Origin: Alphaproteobacteria bacterium
GTDB taxonomy: Bacteria > Pseudomonadota > Alphaproteobacteria > Rhodobacterales > Rhodobacteraceae
Length of the DNA stretch: 64,000 bases
Direction of reading: 5' to 3'
Assembly (NCBI GenBank): GCA_030427145.1
Contig: JAUHWT010000004.1
Location: forward strand, 62,001 to 126,000
Within the stretch, counting starts at the first letter, position 1; each line of letters opens with the position of its first letter. The notes under the pieces are model-generated. The model ran no database searches, had not been told where the DNA came from, and was given only the letters and a program-made list of their open reading frames with translations. Both the position numbers and the translations under genes were made by a program. This document shows, one piece after another, positions 26,797 to 36,844 of this stretch.

Positions 26797-27768
26797 TTAC
26801 TCCTTGCGCGCCTGCTGCAGATAGACGGCGGCAATGATGATCCCGGCCTTGGCGATGAGCGCGACCTCATCGGCGATACCGTTTGCCAGCAGGGTGTATT
26901 TGACCAGCTGGATGATCACCGCGCCGAGGATGGCGCCAAAAATTGGCGCCCGTCCGCCCTGAAGCAGGGTTCCACCGACAACGGCGGCCGCAATGGCGTC
27001 GAGTTCCATCAGATTGCCGATACGGGCCGCGTCCGAGGCCGAGTTGATCGCGACAACAATAAGCCCGGCGAGGCCCGACAGTCCTGCACAGATGACGTAA
27101 GCGCCGATCTTGACCCGGTGAACCGGGATACCGGACAGACGCGCAGCGCGTTCATTGCCGCCCACAGCCAACAGCTGACGGCCAAAAATGGAGCGCGTCA
27201 CGACCCAGTAGAGGATGAGCGCAATGAGCAGAACCAGCCACCCCTGAAACGGAAGACCGAGCACGCGCCCGGTTCCCAGGTAGCTGAAGGACGGGTTGGT
27301 GAAGGTCTGGAGGTTTCCGTTGGTCAAAACCTGCGCCAGACCGCGACCGGAAATAAAGAAAATCAACGTCGCGACGATGGGCTGAACATTCAGAAAACTG
27401 ACCAGCACACCATTGAATATCCCGCAGCACAGGGCCACGAATACGGGCACGACAATTGACGCGGTCAGCCCAAGTGTCGGATTGGCCGCAGCAAAGTCCG
27501 ACAGGAAAATCAGCGGCGCGAGGGCCCCGGACAGGGCCATGATCGCCCCCACACTGAGGTCGATACCGCCCGTCGCAATTACCAGTGTCATGCCCATGGC
27601 CACAATGGCGATTGTTGCGACCTGGCTGATGTTCACAAACAGTGTCTGTGCCTGAAGAAAATTCGGCGTCACCAGCAGATTGAACAGCAGGATTACCGCA
27701 AGCGCCAGCAACGCGCCGTGGCGCGACGGATCGAACCGTTCGCGCATTATTGCAACCGTTGCGCTCAC
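26797..27768 (-). CDS. CUT2 sugar ABC transporter permease (YtfT-like)
   Basis: A 323-residue permease starting with GTG at 27768, overlapping the ATPase stop (GTGA). Marks: [50 protein letters not shown] and LDAIAAAVVGGTLLQGGRAP. It forms a heterodimeric channel with the permease at 25798. The end of the protein resembles YtfT, supporting a galactofuranose- or pentofuranose-type system. Confidence 0.9.
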   Translation of the reverse strand: MSATVAIMRERFDPSRHGALLALAVILLFNLLVTPNFLQAQTLFVNISQVATIAIVAMGMTLVIATGGIDLSVGAIMALSGALAPLIFLSDFAAANPTLGLTASIVVPVFVALCCGIFNGVLVSFLNVQPIVATLIFFISGRGLAQVLTNGNLQTFTNPSFSYLGTGRVLGLPFQGWLVLLIALILYWVVTRSIFGRQLLAVGGNERAARLSGIPVHRVKIGAYVICAGLSGLAGLIVVAINSASDAARIGNLMELDAIAAAVVGGTLLQGGRAPIFGAILGAVIIQLVKYTLLANGIADEVALIAKAGIIIAAVYLQQARKE

Positions 27769-29285
27769 GCGACGCTCCTCTCATGATGGTGTGCAATAGC
27801 GTTGATCAACGCGCCCTCGGTGATGCCGGGGTTTTGCAACTCGCTCACGGAGCGGCCTTCCTGCAGCACCACGATCCTGTCGGCACCCTCCACAAGTTCC
27901 TCAAACTCGGAACTGATGAGCAGGACAGCCAGACCATCAGCGACCTGTTTGCGGATGATCGACTGGATCTCGAATTTTGCGCCAACATCGACACCACGCG
28001 TCGGCTCATCGAGGATCAGTATCTCCGGTTCAAGCGCAAGCCAGCGGGCCAGCAGAACCTTCTGCTGATTGCCGCCTGAGAGTTCCCGAATGGGCTGTTC
28101 CATTCCGGAGGTCTTGATTTGCAGCGCGTCGATGTAATGCGCGACAAGCTCGCGCTCCCTCTCCCGGTCGACCGCACCCATCCGCTTCAGTCGTGGCAGC
28201 ATGGCGAGAGTGATGTTCTCGCGTACGGACATGTGGGGAATGATCCCGTCGGCTTTCCGGTCCTCGGTCAGAAAACCCATACCCAGCGCGATGGCCTGCG
28301 CCGGTGTGTCGAGCGCGGCACCCGAATGGTGACGCACCCGCCCCTCGCTGACCGCGTCGAGGCCGAATACGGCACGGGCTGCTTCGGTCCGGCCTGAACC
28401 GAGCAGTCCACCAAGCCCGACGATCTCGCGTTTGCGGATGTTGAACGAAGTCCCGCGCAGACCGGTTTTGCTACGCAGCCCTTCGGCCTCAAGCAGAACC
28501 TCACCCGGATTGCCGTGCCCTCCGGACAAAGCAGTCAGGCCAGCAGCCTGAATTTCACTGGCATCGCGGCCCAGCATTTCAGAGACCAGCCCCAGCTTGG
28601 TGGTTTCCGCAACCACATGTGTCGCCACGGTTTGGCCGTCCCGCATGATCGTGACGCGGTCGCAGATTTGATAGAGTTCATCGAGGAAGTGGGAAATGTA
28701 GAGCACCGCAACGCCGGAATCCCGAAGGTTTCTGACCACTGAAAACAGCGTTTCGATCTCCTGATCGTCCAAGGAAGACGTGGCTTCGTCCATGATGACC
28801 AGTTTCGCGTCGAGCGAAACCGCCCGGGCGATGGCGACAAGCTGTTGGATGGCGGTGGAATAGCTGCCCAGCTGACGGGTAACATCCACATCGACCCCAA
28901 ACCGGGCGAGGATCTCGCGCGTCCGGGCGTGGGCGGCCTTCCAGTCGATCAGCCCAAATCGAGTGCGCGGCTCGTATCCCATGACAACATTTTCCGTCAC
29001 GCTGCGCAGGGGAACGAGGCTCAACTCCTGGTAGATTGTCGCGATGCCGGCATCCTGCGCCTCGCGGGGAGTGCTGACCGCCAACGGCTTTCCGTCTTTC
29101 CGGACGTCACCCGCGTCACGCCGATACACACCGGTCAGGATTTTGATTAGCGTGGATTTGCCCGCACCATTCTGTCCGATGATCGCGTGGACCTCTCCCG
29201 GCCGGATCGCGAGGCTTGCGTCCTTAAGGGCGATGATCCCGGCAAAGGACTTCCCGATGCCCGTCATCTGGATGAAGTCAGTCAT
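27765..29285 (-). CDS. CUT2 sugar ABC transporter ATP-binding protein, two-domain (YtfR-like)
   Basis: A 506-residue ATPase with two nucleotide-binding domains. The first has Walker A GQNGAGKST, a degenerate signature (YSTAIQQLV) and Walker B VIMDEATSSLD. The second has a non-canonical Walker A region (GLLGSGRTE), signature LSGGNQQKV and ILILDEPTRGVD. This asymmetry is normal in CUT2 ATPases such as RbsA and YtfR. It follows the binding-protein gene after a gap holding a hairpin. Confidence 0.93.
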   Translation of the reverse strand: MTDFIQMTGIGKSFAGIIALKDASLAIRPGEVHAIIGQNGAGKSTLIKILTGVYRRDAGDVRKDGKPLAVSTPREAQDAGIATIYQELSLVPLRSVTENVVMGYEPRTRFGLIDWKAAHARTREILARFGVDVDVTRQLGSYSTAIQQLVAIARAVSLDAKLVIMDEATSSLDDQEIETLFSVVRNLRDSGVAVLYISHFLDELYQICDRVTIMRDGQTVATHVVAETTKLGLVSEMLGRDASEIQAAGLTALSGGHGNPGEVLLEAEGLRSKTGLRGTSFNIRKREIVGLGGLLGSGRTEAARAVFGLDAVSEGRVRHHSGAALDTPAQAIALGMGFLTEDRKADGIIPHMSVRENITLAMLPRLKRMGAVDRERERELVAHYIDALQIKTSGMEQPIRELSGGNQQKVLLARWLALEPEILILDEPTRGVDVGAKFEIQSIIRKQVADGLAVLLISSEFEELVEGADRIVVLQEGRSVSELQNPGITEGALINAIAHHHERSVA

Positions 29286-29310
29286 GTGGTATCCGATCGT
29301 GAGGTGTGCC

Positions 29311-29333
29311 GGAAGATGCGCCGCGCACCCTCC
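29311..29333 (-). other. intercistronic hairpin after the YtfQ-like gene
   Basis: On the minus strand GGAGGGTGCG pairs with CGCATCTTCC around a 3-nt CGG loop (10 pairs, two of them G-U). It lies between the binding-protein stop and the ATPase start and has no T run, as expected of an mRNA-stabilising element. Confidence 0.55.
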
Positions 29334-29344
29334 GGCCGGAAGCC

Positions 29345-30319
29345 TCAGTAGGCTTCGTCGATGTGGTCAGCGGCATTTTCCTGGGTGAAAATGCGGTCCT
29401 CGACCTGTACCCAGCCGGGAATTTCCTCACCGGCGGCATATTTGTTCATCACCTCACAGGCGAGCGGACCAAAGAACGGCGAGCTTTCGACCGTGACGCC
29501 CATCTTGCCGTCGATAATGGCCTGAAGCGCGTCCCGCGTGCCGTCGATTGACACAATCGTCACGTCCTCGCCCGGCTTGCGACCGGCAAGTTCAAGCGCC
29601 TGGATGGCACCAATCGCCATCTCGTCATTGTGGGCGTAAACGACGTTCACGTCAGGATGCGCCTGCAGCAGGGTCTCCATGACCTGACGGCCAAGATCGC
29701 GGGCGAAATCGCCGGTCTGGCTGGCCACGATTTCGAAGCGATCATCCTCGGCAATACGGTCGTCGAAGCCTTTCTTGCGGTCATTGGCCGGCGACGATCC
29801 CGTAGTGCCCTCAAGCTCAACGATTACGCCTTTTTCGCCCTCGAAATTCTCGATCAGCCATTCCGCCGCGCGTTTGCCCTGATCAATGAAATCAGACCCC
29901 AGGAAGGCGACAAAATGTTCGCCCGCTTTGGCGACATTCGGATCAACCGAACGGTCGACCAGGAAGGTGGGGATACCGGCGGCCTTGGCTTTCATCACGG
30001 CCGGGATGAGCGGCTTCTCCTCACGCGGGGGCAGGAACAGGACATCGATGCCCTGCGCAATCATGGAATCCACGTCCGCCACCTGCTTTGCGGCCGAACC
30101 GGCTGCATCCGTGGCGATCAGATCCCAGTTGCAGGATTCCGCGGTGTCATGGAACGACTTGGTCTCGGCAATGCGCCAGGGGTTGTTGGATTCCATCTGG
30201 GCGAAGCCGACCTTGTAGCGGTCTTTCTGGGCCAGTGGTGGCGTGTCCGCCACAGCGATGCCCGCGCTGAGCGCGACCAGTCCTGACAGGGCGGTGCCCA
30301 GTACGAAACGTCTTCTCAT
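29345..30319 (-). CDS. sugar ABC transporter substrate-binding protein (YtfQ-like, galactofuranose type)
   Basis: A 324-residue periplasmic binding protein with a signal peptide ending near GIAVADT. It closely resembles E. coli YtfQ: VGFAQMESNNPWRIAETKS, FLPPREEKPLIP, FLVDRSVD, VELEGTTGSSPANDRKKGF, ASQTGDFARDLG, VYAHNDEMAIGAIQAL and IVSIDGTRDA. YtfQ binds galactofuranose, so a furanose sugar is a fair guess. ATG 30319 is chosen because GGGAGGG lies 6 nt upstream. It heads a seven-gene minus-strand operon ending at 22906. Confidence 0.92.
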   Translation of the reverse strand: MRRRFVLGTALSGLVALSAGIAVADTPPLAQKDRYKVGFAQMESNNPWRIAETKSFHDTAESCNWDLIATDAAGSAAKQVADVDSMIAQGIDVLFLPPREEKPLIPAVMKAKAAGIPTFLVDRSVDPNVAKAGEHFVAFLGSDFIDQGKRAAEWLIENFEGEKGVIVELEGTTGSSPANDRKKGFDDRIAEDDRFEIVASQTGDFARDLGRQVMETLLQAHPDVNVVYAHNDEMAIGAIQALELAGRKPGEDVTIVSIDGTRDALQAIIDGKMGVTVESSPFFGPLACEVMNKYAAGEEIPGWVQVEDRIFTQENAADHIDEAY

Positions 30320-30425
30320 GTATTTCCCTCCCAAGGTGCGCGGCCTTTCTTCACCGACCGCAGGGACCGGGCGGGGCCCGGCTGGTGTAAGGGCCCGCCT
30401 GAGCGGAAACCCGTTTAAACATCCT

Positions 30426-30467
30426 TAGTCACACGAACAATGCTTCCGCGTCATTTTGGTACGACTA
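30426..30467. promoter_or_regulatory. two FadR/FCD-type operator candidates
   Basis: TAGTCACACGA (30426-30436) and TGGTACGACTA (30457-30467) both fit the pattern TnGTnnnACnA described for FadR-subfamily GntR regulators. They lie between the divergent binding-protein operon and the GMC gene. The GntR/FCD regulator at 32231, second gene of the plus-strand unit, is the likely ligand. Confidence 0.45.
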
Positions 30468-30506
30468 AACATGGCAGAAGATCATCTTAAAAATCGAATA
30501 CGTCAA

Positions 30507-30578
30507 CTGAAAATTTCAGGTATTGCGAAATTTTCCTGCGCATGCCCTAATCTCTGAAATTTTTGGTATGCTCAAAAA
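30507..30578 (+). promoter_or_regulatory. AT-rich palindromes in front of the GMC oxidoreductase
   Basis: CTGAAA-a-TTTCAG forms a 13-bp inverted repeat at 30507-30519, and TTTTTG-N7-CAAAAA another at 30560-30578. The second ends at the ribosome site of the GMC gene. TGAAATTTT at 30555 partly repeats the first element. They may be operator or promoter elements; no clear -35/-10 pair stands out. Confidence 0.4.
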
Positions 30579-30588
30579 GGAGTTTGCC

Positions 30589-32205
30589 GTGGAGGAATTC
30601 GACCACATTGTCATCGGCGGCGGAGCTGCCGGCTGCGTGGCCGCCGGGCGGCTCGCATCCGACGGAAACGCGCGTGTGTTGTTGCTGGAGGCGGGTTATT
30701 CCAACCGGCACCCCCTGCTCGACATGCCGCCTGGTATCTTCAAAATGATCAACGGCACCCGTTTCATGCGGTATCACCGGACAGTGCCGCAGCCTCATCT
30801 GGATGGGCGCGTGCATGACATTCCGCAGGGACACGTGCTTGGGGGCGGCTCCTCCGTGAACGCCCAGGTGTACATGCGGGGGCGGCCCTCGGATTACGAC
30901 ACCTGGAATGAAATACTCTACGGTTCCAACGATCCGGTGGACTGGAGCTGGAACGCGGTACTGCCCCATTTCCGAAGGATGGAGGGCAACAACCGCCTTC
31001 TGGACGAACGCCACGGTGCGGACGGCCCCCTGCTCGTCTCCGACCCCGGCCACATAGACGGCCTGTCCCGGCTGTTCGTTCAGGCGGTACAGGGCCTCGG
31101 CCTGCCCTACACGCACGACTTCAACGGTCAGAGGCAAAACGGAGTTGGTTTTTACCAGTTCATGAACCGCAACGGGCGCCGGTCCTCCGCAGCTTATGCC
31201 TATGTAACGCCGCAGGAAAACAACTCCAACCTGACGGTCCGCCTTCAGTCCGAGGTTTCACGGATAGACATCGAAAACGGTCGCGCAGTGGGCGTCACAT
31301 ATCGCGACAAATCGGGCGAACATCATGTGCGATGCGCTGGTGAAATTATCCTGTCTGCCGGCTCCCTGATTACACCGAAACTTCTGATGCTGTCCGGCAT
31401 CGGCCCTGCGGATTACCTTCGTAAAAACGGACTGGAATGTATTGCCGACCTTCCCGGCGTGGGCCAGAACCTCGTTGACCACCCGGAGGTGCCGATCACC
31501 GCGCGGGTCAATGGACGCCTCGGGTACTACGGACAGGGAGATGGCTGGCGCATGCTGCGCAACGGACTTCAGTTCAAACTGTTTGGGTCGGGCCCTGTGA
31601 CATCGGCAGGTGTCGAGGCGGGCGCATTTGTCAATTCATCCGATCCGGACGGTGAGCCGACGATCCAGGCGTTTTGCGTGCCTATCGTTTATGTTGACCG
31701 CGACACCCGTGACCTCGTGGAGGACGGCCATGGCCTGACCGTCACAACGGTCGTGGTGAAACCCCGGTCACGCGGCGAGGTGCGTCTTGCCTCCGCTGAC
31801 CCGGCCGACATGCCACTTGTCTCCCCCAACCTGCTGCGGGACCCGGCGGACATGGACGCCATGATCGCGGGACAACGCTATTTCCTGCGTGCGTTCGATC
31901 AGTCGCCGCTGGCTGACAAAATCGACCGAGTGATGCTACCAGCGCCCGATCAGCGCGATGACGAGGCTCTGCGGGCGTATTGCAGACGGTTTGTGAAAAC
32001 CAACTACCACCCGGCCGGCACCGCCCGAATGGGGCGTGACGGCGATCCCATGGCCGTTCTGGATCCCCGAATGCGGGTGCGCGGAATAGAGGGGTTGCGT
32101 GTGTGTGACCTGTCGGCGATGCCCGACATAAACGCCGGAAACACACAGGCCCCGGCGATGATGCTCGGAGACAGGTGCGCTGACTTTGTTATGAATATAC
32201 TGTAA
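30589..32205 (+). CDS. GMC family FAD oxidoreductase (choline dehydrogenase-like)
   Basis: A 538-residue flavoprotein: FAD motif HIVIGGGAAGCVAAGRL at the N-terminus, HVLGGGSSVNAQVYMRG, SAGSLITPKLLMLSGIGP, and the C-terminal catalytic region NYHPAGTARMG with DINAGNTQAPAMM. It should oxidise an alcohol or sugar hydroxyl using FAD. The start is taken as GTG 30589 because AAGGAG lies 6 nt upstream; upstream ATGs lie within palindromic regulatory DNA. It is followed by a GntR regulator and divergent from the YtfQ-like operon, so it probably belongs to the same sugar path. Confidence 0.9.
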   Translation: MEEFDHIVIGGGAAGCVAAGRLASDGNARVLLLEAGYSNRHPLLDMPPGIFKMINGTRFMRYHRTVPQPHLDGRVHDIPQGHVLGGGSSVNAQVYMRGRPSDYDTWNEILYGSNDPVDWSWNAVLPHFRRMEGNNRLLDERHGADGPLLVSDPGHIDGLSRLFVQAVQGLGLPYTHDFNGQRQNGVGFYQFMNRNGRRSSAAYAYVTPQENNSNLTVRLQSEVSRIDIENGRAVGVTYRDKSGEHHVRCAGEIILSAGSLITPKLLMLSGIGPADYLRKNGLECIADLPGVGQNLVDHPEVPITARVNGRLGYYGQGDGWRMLRNGLQFKLFGSGPVTSAGVEAGAFVNSSDPDGEPTIQAFCVPIVYVDRDTRDLVEDGHGLTVTTVVVKPRSRGEVRLASADPADMPLVSPNLLRDPADMDAMIAGQRYFLRAFDQSPLADKIDRVMLPAPDQRDDEALRAYCRRFVKTNYHPAGTARMGRDGDPMAVLDPRMRVRGIEGLRVCDLSAMPDINAGNTQAPAMMLGDRCADFVMNIL

Positions 32206-32230
32206 GGCCCAGCCGCAAACGGAGACCTTA

Positions 32231-32947
32231 ATGCAGGACATCAACGAAAGCCGATCGGGACGCGCCGCAGACACCGTTGTGCGCCAGCTTTCACAGAAAA
32301 TCCAGTCCGGGGAATATTCGGATGGAACGCCGCTGCCCCCCGAACGCCTGTTGATGGAGGAATTCGGCATCAGCCGTACCGTGGTGCGTGAAGCTGTCCA
32401 GAGCCTGTCCAAGCAGGGCCTCCTTGAGGCCCGCCCGCGCCACCGCCCTATCGTACGCAAACCCGGATATGACGCTGCAATCTCAGCAATGGAATCCGTG
32501 GTCAGTCACCTGCTGAACAATTCCGGCGGGGTCAAAAACCTGTTCGATACCCGCATCCTGGTCGAATCCGCGCTTGTCCGCCAGGCGGCACAACAGGCAC
32601 AGCGCGACGACATAGCGGCCCTTAAATCGGCCCTCGAAGCGAACAAGGCCGCGGTTGATGACAGCGAACGGTTCTATCTCACCGACCGGGCGTTTCACGC
32701 CCTGCTCTATGAAATCCCGCAGAACCCCGTCCTGCCCGCATTGCATCGGGCCTACGTGACGTGGCTCGCGCCCCAATGGTCACGGATGCCGCGACTGCCG
32801 GAACGCAACCGGGCGAACTATGAGGCGCATGTGGCAATTTTCGATGGCATTTTGATGCGCGACCCGGACGCGGCCGAAACCGCGCTGCGCTGCCATCTTG
32901 ACCAGGCCTGGGAGCAGGTCTGCGAAACCTTTGGCGATGGCCTTTGA
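32231..32947 (+). CDS. GntR/FCD (FadR-type) transcriptional regulator
   Basis: A 238-residue regulator. N-terminal winged helix: LPPERLLMEEFGISRTVVRE. C-terminal FCD domain: LFDTRILVESALVRQAA, FHALLYEIPQNPVLP, HVAIFDGILMRDPDAAE. It lies 25 bp after the GMC gene and ends 10 bp from the convergent regulator at 32958. It probably controls the divergent promoters at 30320-30588, responding to a sugar acid as other FCD proteins such as UxuR and LldR do with carboxylates. Confidence 0.9.
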   Translation: MQDINESRSGRAADTVVRQLSQKIQSGEYSDGTPLPPERLLMEEFGISRTVVREAVQSLSKQGLLEARPRHRPIVRKPGYDAAISAMESVVSHLLNNSGGVKNLFDTRILVESALVRQAAQQAQRDDIAALKSALEANKAAVDDSERFYLTDRAFHALLYEIPQNPVLPALHRAYVTWLAPQWSRMPRLPERNRANYEAHVAIFDGILMRDPDAAETALRCHLDQAWEQVCETFGDGL

Positions 32948-32957
32948 AGCGTGGGGA

Positions 32958-33629
32958 TTACGGCCTGCTGGCGTTCGACACGCCCAGCGCCCGGATCTGC
33001 TGCGACATCTGCACGAACGATCCGTCAACATGCTTGCGGATGACGGTATCCGCCTTGGCTGCATCGTTGGCCTTAAGCGCGGCGACCAACTGATCATGTT
33101 CGTCCATGATGGCCTCATAACGGGCCGGAGAAATACGCAGCCGCGCAGCCTGAACATTTAGAGCGGTTCGCAAATTGCGCCAAATCTCCGCAGCGGTCTG
33201 GTTGTAGTGTCCCCTGCAGAAAATCGCGTGGAACTGAAAATCAAGCTTTCGGAAGGTGCGCTGTTCGCCATGCGGCAGTTCGCGTATTCTCGCCTGTACC
33301 TGTTCCAGTTCATCGAGCAGTTCGGGCGGCGCGTAATCCGCAAACCAGTTCACGAAATAGGGTTCCAGCATCTGCAGAACCTCAAAGATGTTCTGTATCG
33401 AGCCGGCATCCGTGGGACGGATCGTGGCACCACGGTTTGGGTGTATTTCGACAAACCCCTCGCCCTGCATCCGCCGCAGCACCTCGCGCACCGGACTAGT
33501 GCTCGTGCCATAGCGCTCCGCAATTTCCGAGACCTTCAGCCTCTGCCCACCGGCCAGACGACCGTCATAGATCTCATCCAGAATCGCGTCATACAGCGGA
33601 ACCTCCGCAGGGTCGTCACCAGTTTTCAT
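32958..33629 (-). CDS. GntR/FCD transcriptional regulator
   Basis: A 223-residue regulator with a GntR winged helix (LAGGQRLKVSEIAERYGTST then SPVREVLRRM) and an FCD domain (FEVLQMLEPYFVNW, FQFHAIFCRGHYN, HDQLVAALKANDA). ATG 33629 is preferred to the in-frame ATG 14 codons earlier because the protein then begins at the normal place relative to the winged helix; the ribosome site is weak for both. It lies 75 bp behind the last transporter gene of the sulfatase operon on the same strand, so it could be co-transcribed and bind the large palindrome at 42639-42680. Confidence 0.88.
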   Translation of the reverse strand: MKTGDDPAEVPLYDAILDEIYDGRLAGGQRLKVSEIAERYGTSTSPVREVLRRMQGEGFVEIHPNRGATIRPTDAGSIQNIFEVLQMLEPYFVNWFADYAPPELLDELEQVQARIRELPHGEQRTFRKLDFQFHAIFCRGHYNQTAAEIWRNLRTALNVQAARLRISPARYEAIMDEHDQLVAALKANDAAKADTVIRKHVDGSFVQMSQQIRALGVSNASRP

Positions 33630-33704
33630 CAACAATCTACCCGAAATTTTCCCGTCACAGTAACGCCGCATACCGGCATCCGCCAGTGCGCGACGGAACC
33701 GGGG

Positions 33705-34691
33705 TCAGATCTCCCCGGCAAAATGACACAGCACATCAGCACCATTGATATTTCTCACCGGCGGCCGTGAAGCCCGGCAAAGATCCGTGGCATGGGGACA
33801 GGGTGTCGAGAAACGGCAACCTTTGGGCGGCACACCCACATCGACCGGCTCCGCTTTCCCGGTCTTGCGCCCCCGCCGACGCAGATCCGCGACCGGCACC
33901 GCCTCAAGCAGAGCGCGCGTGTAGGGATGCTGCGGCGCGTTGAAGAGTGTGGCGGTATCGGCCACCTCAACAAACTGACCCCGGTACATCACCGCCACCC
34001 GGTCGCAGATATGCTCGACAACCGCCAGATCGTGGGCGATGAACAGAAAGGTCAACGCAAACTCTTCCTGGAGATCCTGCAACAGATTGAGCGTCTGCGC
34101 CTGGATCGACACGTCGAGCGCCGAAACGGCCTCATCCGCCACCACCAGTTCCGGTTGGGTCGACAGCGCCCGCGCGATGCCAAGCCTTTGCCGCTGACCG
34201 CCAGAGAAGGCGTTGGGGTAACGGTGCATGAATTCGCGGCGCAACCCTACACTCTCCAGCAGGGCACCGACACGTTCGCTCAATGCACGACCCTTTAGAC
34301 CTTCAGTCTTCTGCAACGCCTGTCCCACAACATCGATCACCCGCAAACGCGGATTGAGCGAAGCCTGCGGATCCTGAAAGATCATACGCACCTTGCGCCA
34401 GATCTGCCGCATCTGATCAATCGGTGCCGTCGCAAGTTCGACGTCGCTACCGTCCCTCGGCAGGAATTTGATGGACCCCTCACTCGGGTCCACCACCCGC
34501 AGAATGCACCGGCCAAGCGTGGTCTTGCCACTGCCGGATTCACCGACGATGCCAAACGTCTCGCCACGTTTCACATCGAAAGACACCGCATCCACCGCGA
34601 CAAACCCCTTTTGGGGCCTGGAAAACCAGCCGCCGTCGCTACCGCCAAACGTCATGGTCAGGTCACGGACCTCGAGAATGGCTTCAGACAT
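33705..34691 (-). CDS. Opp/Dpp-type ABC transporter ATP-binding protein (DppF-like)
   Basis: A 328-residue ATPase: Walker [25 protein letters not shown], signature [15 protein letters not shown], Walker [12 protein letters not shown], and the C-terminal oligopeptide-type cysteine region ([15 protein letters not shown]). It pairs with the DppD-like ATPase whose gene overlaps its start by 8 bp. In this operon the system most probably carries an oligosaccharide, not a peptide, as some family-5 binding-protein systems do. Confidence 0.92.
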   Translation of the reverse strand: MSEAILEVRDLTMTFGGSDGGWFSRPQKGFVAVDAVSFDVKRGETFGIVGESGSGKTTLGRCILRVVDPSEGSIKFLPRDGSDVELATAPIDQMRQIWRKVRMIFQDPQASLNPRLRVIDVVGQALQKTEGLKGRALSERVGALLESVGLRREFMHRYPNAFSGGQRQRLGIARALSTQPELVVADEAVSALDVSIQAQTLNLLQDLQEEFALTFLFIAHDLAVVEHICDRVAVMYRGQFVEVADTATLFNAPQHPYTRALLEAVPVADLRRRGRKTGKAEPVDVGVPPKGCRFSTPCPHATDLCRASRPPVRNINGADVLCHFAGEI

Positions 34692-35724
34692 CCGCGGTCA
34701 CCTCCTTTTCGTGCAGGAAACAGGCAACCTGCCCGTCACCCTGCGGTTTCAGTTGCGGTTCGCGCAGGTCGCAGATGCCCGGCATGAAATGGTCACACCG
34801 TGTCCGGAAGGTGCAGCCAGACGGACGCGCCAGAGGATGGGGCACCATGCCACGGATGGCGGGCAGCCGGTTCCGGCCCGTTACGCCAATACGCGGAACG
34901 GAATCGAGCAGAGCCCGCGTGTAGGGGTGGCGCGGGTTTTCGAACAGTCCATAGACATCGGATTTTTCGACAATCTTGCCCATGTACATGACCGCCACAT
35001 CGTCAGCCACTTCCGCAACCACCCCCAGATCGTGAGTAATGAGCATGACCGCCATTTTGAACTCGTCCTTCAGTTCAGCAATCAGGTCGAGGATCTGCGC
35101 CTGCGTGGTCACGTCGAGCGCTGTGGTCGGTTCATCGGCAATCAGCAGTCGTGGCTGGCAACTGAGCGCCATGGCAATCATCGCCCGCTGCCGCATTCCA
35201 CCGGACAGTTCAAACGGATAGGACTCAAACCGCTCCGCTGGACGCGGAATGCCAACCCGCGCCAGCATGTCGATGGCCTCCTCGCGCGCCTCCGCCTTGG
35301 TCACGTCCCGGTGCAACCGGATGGTTTCCGTGATCTGGCGTCCGATCTTTTGGATCGGACCGAGCGAGGACATCGGTTCCTGAAAGATCATGGCGATGTC
35401 GCTGCCCCGGATCGACCGCAACTCGCGGGACCCAGGCCTTGCCTTGGCAAGGTCAACCGTCCGCCCATCGGCCGCGTGGTAGAGGATGGAGCCGCCGGTA
35501 ATCCGCCCCGGGGCGTCAACGATCCGCAGGATCGAGCGTGCCATGATCGACTTGCCACAGCCCGACTCGCCAAGCAGACACAGCGTCCGGTTGGGCAGGA
35601 CATCCAGATCAACACCCTCGACCGCCCGGACCAGACCGTCATCGGTGAAGAAGTGGGTCCTGAGCCCCTGGATTTCGACAAGAGGTTTGGTCTGCGTATC
35701 AGTGGGCATAGGGATCTGCGGCAT
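34684..35724 (-). CDS. Opp/Dpp-type ABC transporter ATP-binding protein (DppD-like)
   Basis: A 346-residue ATPase: Walker [25 protein letters not shown], signature [15 protein letters not shown], Walker [12 protein letters not shown], and a C-terminal cysteine region ([16 protein letters not shown]). The start may be at 35724, with AGGAG 12 nt upstream and a 26-bp overlap with the permease, or at 35709. It works with the DppF-like ATPase at 33705. In the paralogous system at 57345 the two ATPases are fused. Confidence 0.9.
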   Translation of the reverse strand: MPQIPMPTDTQTKPLVEIQGLRTHFFTDDGLVRAVEGVDLDVLPNRTLCLLGESGCGKSIMARSILRIVDAPGRITGGSILYHAADGRTVDLAKARPGSRELRSIRGSDIAMIFQEPMSSLGPIQKIGRQITETIRLHRDVTKAEAREEAIDMLARVGIPRPAERFESYPFELSGGMRQRAMIAMALSCQPRLLIADEPTTALDVTTQAQILDLIAELKDEFKMAVMLITHDLGVVAEVADDVAVMYMGKIVEKSDVYGLFENPRHPYTRALLDSVPRIGVTGRNRLPAIRGMVPHPLARPSGCTFRTRCDHFMPGICDLREPQLKPQGDGQVACFLHEKEVTADV

Positions 35725-36844
35725 CGCGTAGGCCGTCTCCTAGAAAGTTGAGGGCAAGCACGGTGATCACGATGACCGAGCCCGGAGCGATAAGAAGCCA
35801 GGGCGCCTCAATGATCGTACGAATGTTCTGCGCTTCCTTCAGCAGCGTGCCCCAGGACACGATCGGCGGCTGCAGACCTATGCCGAGAAACGAGAGCGAC
35901 GTTTCCGCGAGGATCATCAACGGCACCGCCAGCGTGAGCGACGCAATGATGTGGCTGGCAAAACTGGGCACCAGGTGTTTACGGATCACTTCCCAGTCGG
36001 ACAGACCGTCAAGCCGCGCCGCCACTACAAAATCCTCGTGCCGTAGCGAGAGGAACTTGCCGCGCACCTCTCGGGCAAGCGTCGTCCAACCGATCATCGA
36101 CACAATTAGTGTGACCACGAAATAGGTTCGCAGAGGCGGCCAGTCGAGCGGGATCGCCGCCGCCAGCCCCATCCAAAGCGGGATCGTGGGGATCGACCGA
36201 AGAAACTCGATCAGACGCTGGATCGCATTGTCCACCCATCCCCCATAGTACCCGGACAGCCCGCCAAGACTGACCCCGACAATCAGGGACACCGCCACAC
36301 CGACCAGACCAATCGACATGGAAATCCGGGTTCCCATGATGATCCGGCTCAGGATGTCCCTCCCCAACCGGTCGGCCCCGAAGAAATACACCGTCTGGTC
36401 CGGATCCTTTGGCCCAAAGAAATGCCGGTCGGTCGGGATCAGCCAGAGCAGTTTGTACTCATACCCCTTCACGAAGAAACCCAATGGAATGGTCTTTTCC
36501 GGGTCCGGCACAAAATGTCGCCGCATCGCCTCCCGGTCGACCTCCATCTTCAGTCCGTAGGAATGCAGCTGGAACCTGCTGTTTCCGTCCTCATCCTGGG
36601 TAAGGAAGTGAATACCCTGCGGCGGCGCGAATGGCGCCCGCGTGTTGGTTTTCAGGTAGTCCGCCGGTGCAAGGAATTCACCGAACAGCGCGACGAGGTA
36701 AACGAACCCCACGATAAAGAGGCTGAAATAGGCGACACGGTGCCGGCGGAACTGGCGCCACATAAGCGCCCAGGGGCCCAGCAGGGCCGGTGTTTTCACC
36801 GACTCGGCGGCCTGTACTTCGGTTGCTGAATCGATGGCGGTCAT
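35699..36844 (-). CDS. Opp/Dpp-type ABC transporter permease (DppC-like) with long periplasmic insert
   Basis: A 381-residue permease. After the first helix (about residues 34-54) comes an extracytoplasmic insert of roughly 90 residues before [15 protein letters not shown]. Ordinary DppC proteins have a much shorter loop here. The permease loop motif is in [19 protein letters not shown], and the end reads [16 protein letters not shown] 36844 overlaps the upstream permease stop; the longer open frame is rejected. The same insert is present in the paralogue at 59026. Confidence 0.9.
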   Translation of the reverse strand: MTAIDSATEVQAAESVKTPALLGPWALMWRQFRRHRVAYFSLFIVGFVYLVALFGEFLAPADYLKTNTRAPFAPPQGIHFLTQDEDGNSRFQLHSYGLKMEVDREAMRRHFVPDPEKTIPLGFFVKGYEYKLLWLIPTDRHFFGPKDPDQTVYFFGADRLGRDILSRIIMGTRISMSIGLVGVAVSLIVGVSLGGLSGYYGGWVDNAIQRLIEFLRSIPTIPLWMGLAAAIPLDWPPLRTYFVVTLIVSMIGWTTLAREVRGKFLSLRHEDFVVAARLDGLSDWEVIRKHLVPSFASHIIASLTLAVPLMILAETSLSFLGIGLQPPIVSWGTLLKEAQNIRTIIEAPWLLIAPGSVIVITVLALNFLGDGLRDAADPYAH

